Positions 1-7,059 are shown, counted from the stretch's first letter. The stretch is 9,156 bases of DNA from Abditibacteriota bacterium (GCA_017959625.1 JAGDAG010000265.1:1-9156), one strand, 5' to 3'. Translations and numbers: made by a program. The notes: generated by a model from the sequence alone, not told the origin.

Positions 1-877
1 GATGCCCCGCAGAGAGATACATGGAGTTGGGGCTCAAAAAGTGGGAGAATTCAAAGGTGATGGCTTTCTCATAGCCCGCCTGCTCCGCCGCCTTCAGCTT
101 CAGAAGCAGCTTCTCCCACTTGATGGGGAGAAACCTGATGGGCATATCCCGGTCAAAGGTCTCAGTGTTGGTGCGGCATTCCACGCCGTATTTATCACCC
201 AGAGCCTTGTTGGCCGCCAGAAACTCGGGCAGCTCCTCATAGTCCACGTGGCCGTCCTGAAAGGCCACTATATCCACGCAGCCGCTTATGTCGGCAAATA
301 TCTGTTCCCACTCTTTGAAATGCTCGTCCACGGTTATCCCGCCGGCTTCTCCGACGCCCGGCTGTTTTTTGCCCTGGACGTAGGGGCTTATCATGATGGG
401 CAGTCCGGAGACGGACTTCAGGCGCCCCCCGAGGTCGCAGAAAAGCCCGGATATGCCGGGGATACGCCTGCTGATCTCGTTGGAGATATACCAGCCGGCA
501 AAGGAGGGGTGCCGGCCGTAGCGTTCCAGGGCCTCGTCGCAGACAGCCTTTGAAAGGGCCACTTCTTTTTCGTATTCGCCGTTCAGCCAATACTCGCCCG
601 AATCGTAGGTGCCGAAAAAGAATTTCATTCCCCATTTGTCCGCCAGGCCCAGGAACAGTTCCACAAGGTCGGTCCCGGGAACGAAACAGCCCAGGGCGTC
701 CGCGAGGACGGACGAGGGAAACGTCATCTGCTTTTTATAGCCGCAGCGGATGAGATACACCTCTTCTATGCCTATCGCCTTCATGGCGGCAAAATCTTTG
801 TCCCATTCCGCCGGGCCCCAGTTCTGATGAGGAATATCGTGGCTTATCTCGTCAAGAAAGGTGCCGCAGAGCCTCAT
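1..877 (-). CDS. DUF4434 family TIM-barrel protein, glycoside-hydrolase-like (3' end outside window)
   Basis: The reading frame gives 292 residues before the left edge, with no stop reached. The N-terminus resembles DUF4434 (PF14488): GTFLDEIS at 5-12, then QNWGPAEWDKDF at 18-29, AMKAIGI at 31-37 and LIRCGY at 42-47. I read it as a (beta/alpha)8 barrel. GWYISNEI (128-135) resembles the Asn-Glu acid/base motif at the end of strand 4 in clan GH-A glycosidases (N133, E134). E276 in ITFEFSHF lies where a strand-7 nucleophile would be expected. No signal peptide is visible, so a cytoplasmic location is likely. The family is still largely uncharacterised; a hydrolase acting on a sugar or glycoside is an inference. 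The ATG lies one base after the greA stop (TGA-C-ATG), so translation is probably coupled to greA. Only a weak GAGG inside greA precedes it. Family assignment is fairly sure; activity is unknown. Confidence 0.82.
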   Translation of the reverse strand, partial: MRLCGTFLDEISHDIPHQNWGPAEWDKDFAAMKAIGIEEVYLIRCGYKKQMTFPSSVLADALGCFVPGTDLVELFLGLADKWGMKFFFGTYDSGEYWLNGEYEKEVALSKAVCDEALERYGRHPSFAGWYISNEISRRIPGISGLFCDLGGRLKSVSGLPIMISPYVQGKKQPGVGEAGGITVDEHFKEWEQIFADISGCVDIVAFQDGHVDYEELPEFLAANKALGDKYGVECRTNTETFDRDMPIRFLPIKWEKLLLKLKAAEQAGYEKAITFEFSHFLSPNSMYLSAGH

Positions 878-878
878 G

Positions 879-1340
879 TCAGCCGATAGCCCTCACTATG
901 CATTTCTGCTTTCCGCCCGGCGTCATATATTCTATTTCCTCGCCGGTTTTTGCCCCCAGAAGAGCGTCGCCTATGGGCGAGTCGCTGCTGATCTTCCCCT
1001 TGGCGATATCGGATTCGGCAGGCCCCACTATGGTATATTCCATTTCCGCGCCCAGAGCTTCCATAAAAATAGTCACCTTCGAACCTATCTGAACGATGTC
1101 GGCCCCCTTGGCCTCCACCAATTCCGCGTTTTCGATTATATACTTCAGCTCCGCGATGCGGCTTTCCACAACGCCCTGTTCTCTTTTGGCGTCGTGATAA
1201 TCAAAGTTTTCGCTGAGGTCGCCGAGTTCTCTTGCCTCCTTGATCCTGTTGATGATCCGCGGCCGTTCTTTTTTTACCAAGTCGTCCAGTTCGGCTTTTG
1301 CCTTTTCCAGGCCTTCTCCGGTTATCTGTATCTTATCCAT
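879..1340 (-). CDS. greA: Transcription elongation factor GreA
   Basis: This 153-residue protein has the full GreA length and both domains. Residues 1-75 form the antiparallel coiled coil that enters the RNA polymerase secondary channel. Its tip carries ARELGDLSEN, with the acidic pair D41 and E44 that helps hold the catalytic Mg2+ for cleavage of backtracked RNA. Residues 80-153 are the FKBP-like domain, with the family signature GKISSDSPIGDALLG at 115-129 and a conserved PGG at 141-143. Residues after the tip read FDYHDAK where most GreA proteins have AEYHAAK, a minor variation. The start is set by an AAGGAT Shine-Dalgarno 6-7 bases upstream. It is transcribed from an extended -10 promoter through a leader of roughly 70 bases that folds a hairpin, and it is followed without a gap by the DUF4434 gene. 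Rescue of stalled polymerase is the established family role. Confidence 0.97.
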   Translation of the reverse strand: MDKIQITGEGLEKAKAELDDLVKKERPRIINRIKEARELGDLSENFDYHDAKREQGVVESRIAELKYIIENAELVEAKGADIVQIGSKVTIFMEALGAEMEYTIVGPAESDIAKGKISSDSPIGDALLGAKTGEEIEYMTPGGKQKCIVRAIG

Positions 1341-1354
1341 AATTTATCCTTATC

Positions 1355-1390
1355 ACCCGGCTTGCGGGGTCCCGTTTTTTTCAGCCGGGT
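1355..1390 (-). promoter_or_regulatory. Hairpin in the greA mRNA leader
   Basis: The arms ACCCGGCT and AGCCGGGT are perfectly complementary over 8 bp around a 20-base loop. In the greA transcript the 3' arm ends only about 4 bases before the Shine-Dalgarno region, and no U-tract follows, so it is not an intrinsic terminator in that direction. It could stabilise the 5' end or modulate ribosome access. The inverted repeat is seen directly; the role is inferred. Confidence 0.45.
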
Positions 1391-1415
1391 CGCATATTTT
1401 TGTGACATCAAACAG

Positions 1416-1444
1416 ATTATACCATATAACTGTATGAAATACAA
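1416..1444 (-). promoter_or_regulatory. Extended -10 sigma-A promoter for greA
   Basis: On the minus strand a perfect TATAAT (1416-1421) is preceded by TG one base upstream (TGGTATAAT), the extended -10 arrangement. A weak -35, TTGTAT (1439-1444), sits 17 bp further upstream. Transcription would start near 1409, giving a leader of about 69 bases. Confidence 0.72.
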
Positions 1445-1475
1445 GAAAAACGCAAAAAAAGCCAAAAACATATTA

Positions 1476-1505
1476 TTGACACGCCGGGCGTTTTCATGCT
1501 ATATT
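1476..1505 (+). promoter_or_regulatory. Sigma-A promoter for the PqaA-like gene
   Basis: A perfect -35 TTGACA (1476-1481), an 18-bp spacer and -10 TATATT (1500-1505) predict a start near 1512 and a short leader of about 28 bases. It diverges from the greA promoter; the two -35 boxes are about 30 bp apart. Confidence 0.8.
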
Positions 1506-1525
1506 AGTATTGATATCATTATTAA

Positions 1526-1531
1526 ACGGAG
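1526..1531 (+). promoter_or_regulatory. Ribosome binding site that fixes the start at 1540
   Basis: ACGGAG lies 8 bases before the ATG at 1540. An in-frame TTG at 1510 would add ten residues and is rejected. It lies at or before the predicted transcription start and lacks a Shine-Dalgarno, and the ATG at 1540 gives a clean signal peptide. Confidence 0.75.
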
Positions 1532-1539
1532 TAAGCAAT

Positions 1540-2838
1540 ATGAAAAAAACTGTTTTCACTCTGCTTTTTCTTTTATTTGCCCTTTCCGCCCTGCATGCGG
1601 ACGCCCTCGGCGACTATATAGCCGCGCCGGAACAGGGCTTCGGCTATACGGAGCTTTCCAGATCGGAGCTGCCCCAGGCCTTGCGCTGCGAACTCTCCAT
1701 GAACTCGGTGTCCTATAAAGGCGCGCAGTGGAAGCACCGCGTCACAGTCATAGTGCCCAAGACCGTCACCGTCCCCGACACTGCCCTGGTGTTTGCCGTC
1801 ATGGGCGGCGCCCTTGACGAGATAGACAAATACGCGGGCATGATAGGCTCCCTTATGGGCTGCCCTCTGGCCATAGTGTGGGACGTCCCCAACAAACAGC
1901 CCGGGCTTTCCGACGACGGAGCCATAGCGGCAAGCATACAGGCCGCCCTGTCCGGGCAGAAAACGGAGGATATCATGCTCTTCCCCATGGCCAAGAGCGT
2001 CATCAAGGCTCTGGACGTATGCGACGACTATCTGCCCAAGGCGGGAGCAAAGGCCTCGAAATACGTCATAGGAGGGCCCTCCAAGGACGGCTGGATCACC
2101 TGGCTGGCTGCAGCCTCCGGCGACAAAAGGATAGCGGGCATAGTGCCGGTGATATTTGATTTCCTCAACATGGAAAAGCAGCTGGCGCTCCAGAAGGAGA
2201 GCTACGGCAGGTATTCCGATATGATAAAGGAATATACCGCCTTCGAAGCCCTGCTGACGTCGGACAAGGGCAAAGAGGTCCTGAAGGCCATAGACCCCGC
2301 CTCCTACGCGTCAAAGATAAAGATCCCCAAGCTCATAATCAACGCCTCCAACGACAGCTACTGGAACATCGCGTCCGCCAACCTGTATTTCGACAGCCTG
2401 CCCGGGGACAAATATCTGTATTACGTCATGAATATGGACCACGGCAAGACCCTTGACGGCTCGCCCCTGGATCCCCTGTCCCTGCTGCCGGTGTTCAACA
2501 CAGTGGCGCACTTTACCGAAAAATGCGCCGGGGCAAGCCGGATGCCCGCCCCTTCCTGGACCTGGACTACGGTGAACGGCGCCCTGCGCTGCACGGTAAA
2601 GGCCCCCGCCGGAGCAGAGATCTCGTCGGCCGCCGCCTTTATCGCCCAGGGGACTTCGAAGGATCTGCGCAAAAGCAAATTCACCCTTGCGCCCATGGCC
2701 AAGGCGGGCAATACGGCCTCCGTGACCATAAAGCCCGAGGGCTCCTTCAAGGCCGCCGTCTGCCGCATTTCCCTGGTCTGCGACAACAAGCCCTACGACG
2801 TCTGGACCACCCCAAAAGTCATAGAGCCGGAAAAATAA
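1540..2838 (+). CDS. Exported PhoPQ-activated pathogenicity-related (PqaA/AprA) family protein, alpha/beta-hydrolase fold
   Basis: This is a 432-residue protein with a Sec signal peptide: MKK, a hydrophobic core at 5-17, and likely cleavage after ALHA (residue 20). There is no lipobox cysteine. The rest matches the PhoPQ-activated protein family (PF10142): an early YKGAQWKH at 59-66, an ALVFAVMGG strand at 82-90, FPMAKSVIKALD at 148-159, a nucleophile-elbow-like GGPSKDGW at 178-185 (S181), PKLIINASNDSYW at 263-275 (D272) and MNMDHGKT at 297-304 (H301). Ser181, Asp272 and His301 occur in the order of a hydrolase triad. Residues from about 338 on form the beta-rich C-terminal part of the family. 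In Salmonella PqaA is PhoPQ-controlled and linked to polymyxin resistance; in Dictyostelium AprA represses proliferation. The enzymatic substrate is unsettled. The gene is monocistronic, with its own strong promoter and a terminator close behind the stop. I see no PhoP box. Confidence 0.85.
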   Translation: MKKTVFTLLFLLFALSALHADALGDYIAAPEQGFGYTELSRSELPQALRCELSMNSVSYKGAQWKHRVTVIVPKTVTVPDTALVFAVMGGALDEIDKYAGMIGSLMGCPLAIVWDVPNKQPGLSDDGAIAASIQAALSGQKTEDIMLFPMAKSVIKALDVCDDYLPKAGAKASKYVIGGPSKDGWITWLAAASGDKRIAGIVPVIFDFLNMEKQLALQKESYGRYSDMIKEYTAFEALLTSDKGKEVLKAIDPASYASKIKIPKLIINASNDSYWNIASANLYFDSLPGDKYLYYVMNMDHGKTLDGSPLDPLSLLPVFNTVAHFTEKCAGASRMPAPSWTWTTVNGALRCTVKAPAGAEISSAAAFIAQGTSKDLRKSKFTLAPMAKAGNTASVTIKPEGSFKAAVCRISLVCDNKPYDVWTTPKVIEPEK

Positions 2839-2844
2839 ATTTAT

Positions 2845-2875
2845 AAGGGGCTTCCGCAAAAGCGGAAGCCCCTTT
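2845..2875. terminator. Bidirectional intrinsic terminator between convergent genes
   Basis: A GC-rich stem GGGGCTTCCGC / GCGGAAGCCCC, extended by two A-T pairs to 13 bp, closes an AAAA loop. It lies 8 bases past the stop of the PqaA-like gene and about 15 bases past the stop of the minus-strand dehydrogenase. T runs are short on both sides (TTT on plus, TTATAAATTTATT on minus), so it probably serves both transcripts. Confidence 0.88.
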
Positions 2876-2889
2876 CTGCCGCGCAAAGG

Positions 2890-3894
2890 CTAACACCCGT
2901 CTATTATCTTCATCACATCCAGAGTTTCGGCGGCAAGCCTGTCCGCCTCCGCCCTGTCCTTTTCGGCAATGATACGGGCAAAATCCTCAAATTCCGCCGT
3001 CATGCGGTGCCGGACGGGACGGGGAACGAACACCTCCGTCTCAAAGGCCCTCGCCGAAGCGCCGGAATTATCCAGCCCTTCCCCTGCCTTTTCGCCGCCG
3101 GTGACCGCTATGGTCAGGTCCTGCGCCGAGTTGGGCTTGCCGTCTATGCGCATCCAGCCCTTCTCCCCCTGCACGGAAACGAAGCAGGGGCTGTCCGAAT
3201 CCTTGGCCCCGATGCACACGCAGCGGAAGCCGCCGTAGTCCAGTATCACGGCTCCCGAGATGTCCACCCCGTTGAAACCCCGGTTGGGAAAATACCGCGC
3301 CTCCTTCGGCGCGCCGAACAGGGCCGCGGCGTAGTGCAGGTTGTACACGTTGATGTCTCTCAGCGCCCCTCCCAGATACGCCGGATCGAAATAGGGATCC
3401 ACGTCCCCCGCCAGGTAGCGGTCGTACCGGCCGGAATACTGGGAATAATTGGCGATCATCATCCTGAGATGCCCCAGCCGGGGCAGGTTTTCCCTCAGCT
3501 TGTCCATGATCTCGCTGTGGAGCACCGTTACGGCCTCGAATATATAGAGGTCCCTCTCCCGGGCCAGCCGGAAAAGCTCCTCCGCCTCGCGGTATGTTCC
3601 GGTAAAGGGCTTCTCCAGTATCACGTTTTTGCCCGCCTCCAGGGCCTTTTTGGCATATTCGTAGTGGACGCTGTTCACCAGAGCGATATACACCGTATCA
3701 GCGTTCCCGCCGGCAAGCAGCTTTTCGTAATCCGTATAGACCCGGGGTATGGAATACTCTCTTGCCAGAGCCCCGCCCTTTTCCCTGCTGTGGGGCCGGG
3801 CGAATATGGCTTCGAGGCTGATTTCCTTCAGGGGCTCCATGGCGTAAAGGGCCTGGGGGACTATCTTCCCCGTTCCTATTATTGCAAGCTTCAT
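2890..3894 (-). CDS. Gfo/Idh/MocA family NAD(P)-dependent oxidoreductase
   Basis: This is a 334-residue protein of typical family length. The N-terminal Rossmann domain (about 1-118) starts with IIGTGKIV (5-12), the dinucleotide-binding glycine loop, and contains the hallmark LEKPFTGT (93-100), in which K95 is the usual catalytic lysine. The C-terminal alpha/beta domain (about 119-334) carries GGALRDINVYNLHYAAALFG (175-194), where D180 and H187 are in the active-site region. The layout is closest to the dihydrodiol-dehydrogenase-like branch, which oxidises or reduces sugars, cyclitols or related diols. The exact substrate cannot be read from sequence. A strong GGAGGAG lies 6 bases before the ATG. 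It begins 22 bases after the stop of the NSS transporter and has no promoter of its own, so the two are cotranscribed. The family is sure; the substrate is unknown. Confidence 0.93.
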   Translation of the reverse strand: MKLAIIGTGKIVPQALYAMEPLKEISLEAIFARPHSREKGGALAREYSIPRVYTDYEKLLAGGNADTVYIALVNSVHYEYAKKALEAGKNVILEKPFTGTYREAEELFRLARERDLYIFEAVTVLHSEIMDKLRENLPRLGHLRMMIANYSQYSGRYDRYLAGDVDPYFDPAYLGGALRDINVYNLHYAAALFGAPKEARYFPNRGFNGVDISGAVILDYGGFRCVCIGAKDSDSPCFVSVQGEKGWMRIDGKPNSAQDLTIAVTGGEKAGEGLDNSGASARAFETEVFVPRPVRHRMTAEFEDFARIIAEKDRAEADRLAAETLDVMKIIDGC

Positions 3895-3916
3895 AGATCT
3901 CTCCTCCGTCGGGCGT

Positions 3917-5254
3917 TTAATGCCACTTGAAGGTGGCCATGCCTATTATGAACAGCAGCAGGATGGAGGCCGGGGTCACGAAACAGAATACGGGCTTCAT
4001 CCAGCCTTTCACCTTCATTCCTTCCCCTGCGTTGGCTTCCCGGACAAAGTTGTCCCAGCCCCATCCGAATCGCATATTGGTGCAGAAAAGGGCTATAACC
4101 AGAGCCCCCAGGGGGAACAGCACGTTGGTCACCGAGAAATCCCACAGGTCCAGCCACGAGGAGCCTTCGCCGAAGGGCCGGAACTGCCACAGGCTGTAGC
4201 CGAGAGCGGTGGTAAGGCTCAAAAGGGCCACCCCTGCGCCGCACACCGCGCTGCCCTTTTTCCTGCCCCAGCCGGTGAGCTCCCTCACGCAGCCCAGGAT
4301 GGTCTCGCAGATGGAGAGCAGGCTGGTCAGGGCGGCAAACACCATGAAGAGGAAGAACAGGGAACCCAGTATCCTGCCGCCCTGCATATTCCGGAAGGCG
4401 TCCGCCATGGTGTCGAAAAGAAGCCCGGGGCCGGCTCCCACGTCCACGCCGTGGGCAAAGCAGGTGGGAAAGATGATAAGGCCCGCCAGGATGGCCGCCA
4501 GGGAGTCCAGCAGGACTATGGTCCAGGCCTCGCCCAGTATGCTGCGGCCCCTGTCGATATAGCTGCCGAAAAGGGCCACGATGCCGAAGCCTACGGACAG
4601 GGAGAAAAACGCCTGATTGGCCGCCGCCGGCACCACGCTCCAGGTGAGCTTGGAAAAATCGGGGACAAGGTAAAACTTCAGGCCCTCCACGGCTCCCCGG
4701 AACATGGAACAGCGGACCGCCAGAAACACCATCAGCGCGAAAAGCGCCAGCATAAGGAACTTGGACACCCTCTCCAGGCCGCTTTTCAGATTGAAGGACA
4801 GTATGAAGAAGGTCACCGCCACAGCCGCCGCCATATAGAGCACGTTGACAAGAGGGTCGGCGATCATGCCCTTAAAGCTGAGGCCGGCGTATCTGCCCAG
4901 GGCAAAGCATATAAAGTAGTATATTATCCAGCCGCACACCACGCTGTAAAAAGCGGATACGCAGATATTGGCCGCCAGGCAGGCGTAGCCGTGGATATTC
5001 CATTTCTGCCCCGGCTTCTGCAGGGCGTCGTACATTTTCACCGGGCTGGCCTGGGCAGCGCGGCCCAGGGATATCTCCATACACATGGCGGGCAGCCCTA
5101 TAAGGGCCGCCAGGGCAAGATAGATAAGGACGAACAGGCCGCCCCCGTTCTCCCCGGTGAGCCACGGAAATTTCCATACGTTGCCGCAGCCTATGGCGCT
5201 GCCGGCGCTGAGCATAAGAAAGCCGATGCGGCTTCCGAGCCTTTCTCTTGACAT
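3917..5254 (-). CDS. Neurotransmitter:sodium symporter (NSS/SLC6) family Na+-dependent transporter
   Basis: At 445 residues this matches the 11-helix bacterial NSS type, such as MhsT. TM1 holds the unwound sodium/substrate segment AGSAIGCGNVWKFP (17-30), with A20 and N25 equivalent to LeuT A22 and N27. TENGGG follows at 33-38 (LTGENGGG). TM6 contains NQAFFSLSVGFG (213-224), where S218 and S220 align with LeuT T254 and S256. TM8 contains AALTS (307-311), equivalent to the Na2 ligands A351, T354 and S355. An acidic residue follows at E317. Bacterial relatives import amino acids such as tryptophan, tyrosine or leucine with Na+; the substrate here is not predictable. K28 replaces the nearly invariant gate arginine (LeuT R30), while its partner D372 is kept. 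AGGA sits 5 bases before the ATG. The gene lies in the inner membrane operon unit upstream of the dehydrogenase and just behind the pfp terminator, with no convincing promoter in the 62-base gap. Confidence 0.94.
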   Translation of the reverse strand: MSRERLGSRIGFLMLSAGSAIGCGNVWKFPWLTGENGGGLFVLIYLALAALIGLPAMCMEISLGRAAQASPVKMYDALQKPGQKWNIHGYACLAANICVSAFYSVVCGWIIYYFICFALGRYAGLSFKGMIADPLVNVLYMAAAVAVTFFILSFNLKSGLERVSKFLMLALFALMVFLAVRCSMFRGAVEGLKFYLVPDFSKLTWSVVPAAANQAFFSLSVGFGIVALFGSYIDRGRSILGEAWTIVLLDSLAAILAGLIIFPTCFAHGVDVGAGPGLLFDTMADAFRNMQGGRILGSLFFLFMVFAALTSLLSICETILGCVRELTGWGRKKGSAVCGAGVALLSLTTALGYSLWQFRPFGEGSSWLDLWDFSVTNVLFPLGALVIALFCTNMRFGWGWDNFVREANAGEGMKVKGWMKPVFCFVTPASILLLFIIGMATFKWH

Positions 5255-5274
5255 TATTTTCCTGTCTCCGTATC

Positions 5275-5307
5275 AATAAAAAGGCTCCGGCTTAACCGGA
5301 GCCTTTT
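5275..5307 (-). terminator. Intrinsic terminator behind pfp
   Basis: On the minus strand, GGCTCCGG and CCGGAGCC form an 8-bp GC-rich stem around a 5-base loop, extended by up to four A-T pairs and followed by TTTTTATT. It lies 10 bases past the pfp stop and reaches to about 20 bases before the start of the downstream transporter gene. Confidence 0.88.
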
Positions 5308-5316
5308 CGGTCAGAT

Positions 5317-6975
5317 TCAGCGCTCTTTTTCGAGAGCAAGGGTCTTGGTGGTCAGGTCGCACACCTCGGCAGGGCCGAAATACTGGATGGCGCCGGGGTA
5401 AACGTAGCAGTCCTCCACGGCCCACTTGTCGCGGCGGGCGGCAAAATACTTGAAGGGTGCGCCGTCAAGTTCTACCAGGGCCTTCTTGATAACGGGGGTA
5501 GGCTTGCCCTTTCTCTGCTCCATATTGAGCATCTTGGTCACGGGAACGGCTCCCGCTATCCATTTGTCGGCAGGCTGCTCCGTGTTGGCCACCTTCACAG
5601 TGTAGCCGGTGAGCCCGGCGCGGGCCATCTGGGCGGCGGTATAGCCCAGGCTGTAGCAGTAATCCGCGTCGTAGTTTGAAGGAGCGGCGCAGCGGCCTTC
5701 GTAGCCCATAAAGTGGCCGAGAGCCTTGAACTTCACGCTTTGGGCTTTTCCCTCTGCCTTAAGGGCCTTGATGCGGTCGGAGACCAGGCTTATGAGAAGC
5801 TTTTCCGTCTCTACCTGGGAAAGGGGCACGTTGCCGTGGCTGTCCCTGGTCATGAGCACTGCCCTGTCGGCGGCGGGAAGAGAGCCGAACACCTCGGCGG
5901 AATGCTCCGAAAGCTTGCCTGTGACGTAGGCGTTTTTGGCGTCGGCGTCCATAGCGGCGAGCTTGTCGGCGTCCTTTCCGAGGATATCGCTGATCTCATC
6001 GATGGTGGTCTTGATGTCGGCGATGAATTCCGGGAGCCCTTCGGGGATAAGTATCACGCCGTAGTTCTTGCCGGCCTCCGCCCTTTTCACTATCACGTCC
6101 ACTATGCTGTTGACGATCTCGGAAAGAGTGGTTTTCTTTGCCTTCACTTCTTCGGAAATAAGGCAGATATTGGGCTGGGTCTCCAGGGCGCATTCAAGGG
6201 CCACGTGGGATGCGGCTCTGCCCATGAGCTTGATGAAGTGCCAGTATTTCACCGCGGAGCTGGCGTCTCTTTCAATATTGCCGATAAGCTCGGAATAGGT
6301 CTTGCAGGCGGTATCGAAGCCGAAGGAGGCCTCGATCTCCTCGTTCTTCATATCGCCGTCTATGGTCTTGGGCACGCCGATGACCTTGGTGGAGGAACCG
6401 TTTGCCTTCAGATATTCGGCAAGCACCGCCGCGTTGGTGTTGGAGTCGTCGCCGCCGATTATTATAACGGTGGAAAGCCCCAGCGCCTTGAAGTTGGCGT
6501 CGCAGCTTTTGAGCTGCTCGGGAGTCTCGCTCTTGTCGCGGCCGGACATTATCATATCGAAGCCGCCGGTGTTGCGGTAGAGGTCCACGTAGTCGTCGGT
6601 GAGCTCCATATATTTGTTGTTTATGGCGCCGCCGGGGCCCTTCAGAAAGCCGTACACCCTGCTCTTGGGATTGGCCTTTTTGATACCGTCGTAAACGCCG
6701 GCAATAACGTTATGCCCGCCGGGAGCCTGACCGCCGGAAAGGATGACTGCCACGTTGATGGGGTCGCCCGTAAGGCCCTCGCCGCAGCCCTCTGTAAAGT
6801 TGACCACAGGCTGGCCGTAGGTGGACGGGAACAGCTTTTTGATAGCCTCCTTATCCTGTTTGGGCTCGGAAGGAGCGCCAAGCTCCAGCTTGAATTTGCC
6901 TTCGGCCAAAGCCTTGGGCAGTTTGGGACAATAGGCCTTTCTCGCCTCTTGAAGCGCAGATATCTCGCGTGCCAT
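5317..6975 (-). CDS. pfp: Diphosphate--fructose-6-phosphate 1-phosphotransferase (PPi-dependent phosphofructokinase, long clade)
   Basis: It reversibly phosphorylates fructose-6-phosphate to fructose-1,6-bisphosphate in the cytoplasm using PPi, replacing or complementing ATP-PFK in glycolysis and serving gluconeogenesis. At 552 residues it belongs to the long clade found in plants, spirochaetes, chlamydiae and Bacteroidetes. The PPi loop is VILSGGQAPGGHN (77-89). GGDDSNTNAA (174-183) has D177 where ATP enzymes have Gly, the residue that blocks ATP, and PKTIDGDMKN (202-211) has K203 and the catalytic D206. MGRAASH (251-257), PEG (311-313) and GYEGRCAAPSNYD (424-436) complete the sugar-phosphate site. 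The N-terminal SALQEARKAYCPKLPKAL is also typical of this clade. GAGGT lies 7 bases before the ATG. It has its own near-perfect promoter and a terminator right after the stop, so it is a well-expressed unit, with possible read-in from the upstream prenyl synthase gene. Confidence 0.97.
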   Translation of the reverse strand: MAREISALQEARKAYCPKLPKALAEGKFKLELGAPSEPKQDKEAIKKLFPSTYGQPVVNFTEGCGEGLTGDPINVAVILSGGQAPGGHNVIAGVYDGIKKANPKSRVYGFLKGPGGAINNKYMELTDDYVDLYRNTGGFDMIMSGRDKSETPEQLKSCDANFKALGLSTVIIIGGDDSNTNAAVLAEYLKANGSSTKVIGVPKTIDGDMKNEEIEASFGFDTACKTYSELIGNIERDASSAVKYWHFIKLMGRAASHVALECALETQPNICLISEEVKAKKTTLSEIVNSIVDVIVKRAEAGKNYGVILIPEGLPEFIADIKTTIDEISDILGKDADKLAAMDADAKNAYVTGKLSEHSAEVFGSLPAADRAVLMTRDSHGNVPLSQVETEKLLISLVSDRIKALKAEGKAQSVKFKALGHFMGYEGRCAAPSNYDADYCYSLGYTAAQMARAGLTGYTVKVANTEQPADKWIAGAVPVTKMLNMEQRKGKPTPVIKKALVELDGAPFKYFAARRDKWAVEDCYVYPGAIQYFGPAEVCDLTTKTLALEKER

Positions 6976-7023
6976 AAAAAATACCTCGTATAAAACAGCA
7001 AAACGCTGATTGATGTCACTAAT

Positions 7024-7052
7024 ATTATATTATCCGTATATATAAAAGTCAA
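7024..7052 (-). promoter_or_regulatory. Near-consensus sigma-A promoter for pfp
   Basis: On the minus strand, -35 TTGACT (7047-7052), an exact 17-bp AT-rich spacer and a perfect -10 TATAAT (7024-7029) predict a start near 7017 and a leader of about 42 bases. The -35 box starts 7 bases past the stop of the preceding gene. Confidence 0.88.
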
Positions 7053-7059
7053 GCGAAAG

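Noticed and set aside
2..553. A plus-strand open frame at the left edge
   Set aside because: It lies opposite the DUF4434 protein, which has clear homology features and is coupled to greA. The plus-strand translation has none.
1363..1381. A possible plus-strand terminator (CGGGGTCCCG followed by seven T)
   Set aside because: The stem would be only 3-4 bp with almost no loop, and no plus-strand gene reads into it. The T run lies within the loop of the greA leader hairpin.
3007..3930. A 307-residue plus-strand open frame opposite the dehydrogenase
   Set aside because: It is antisense to a complete Gfo/Idh/MocA gene and runs over the real Shine-Dalgarno of that gene. It has no recognisable domain.
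3920..5251. A 443-residue plus-strand open frame opposite the NSS transporter
   Set aside because: It mirrors the transporter gene, reads as low-complexity His/Gly/Gln/Ala-rich sequence with no recognisable domain, and lacks a Shine-Dalgarno. The minus frame has full family motifs.
5713..6993. A 426-residue plus-strand open frame opposite pfp
   Set aside because: It is the antisense shadow of a long, GC-rich conserved gene. The Gly/Val/His-rich translation shows no family motif and no promoter or ribosome site.
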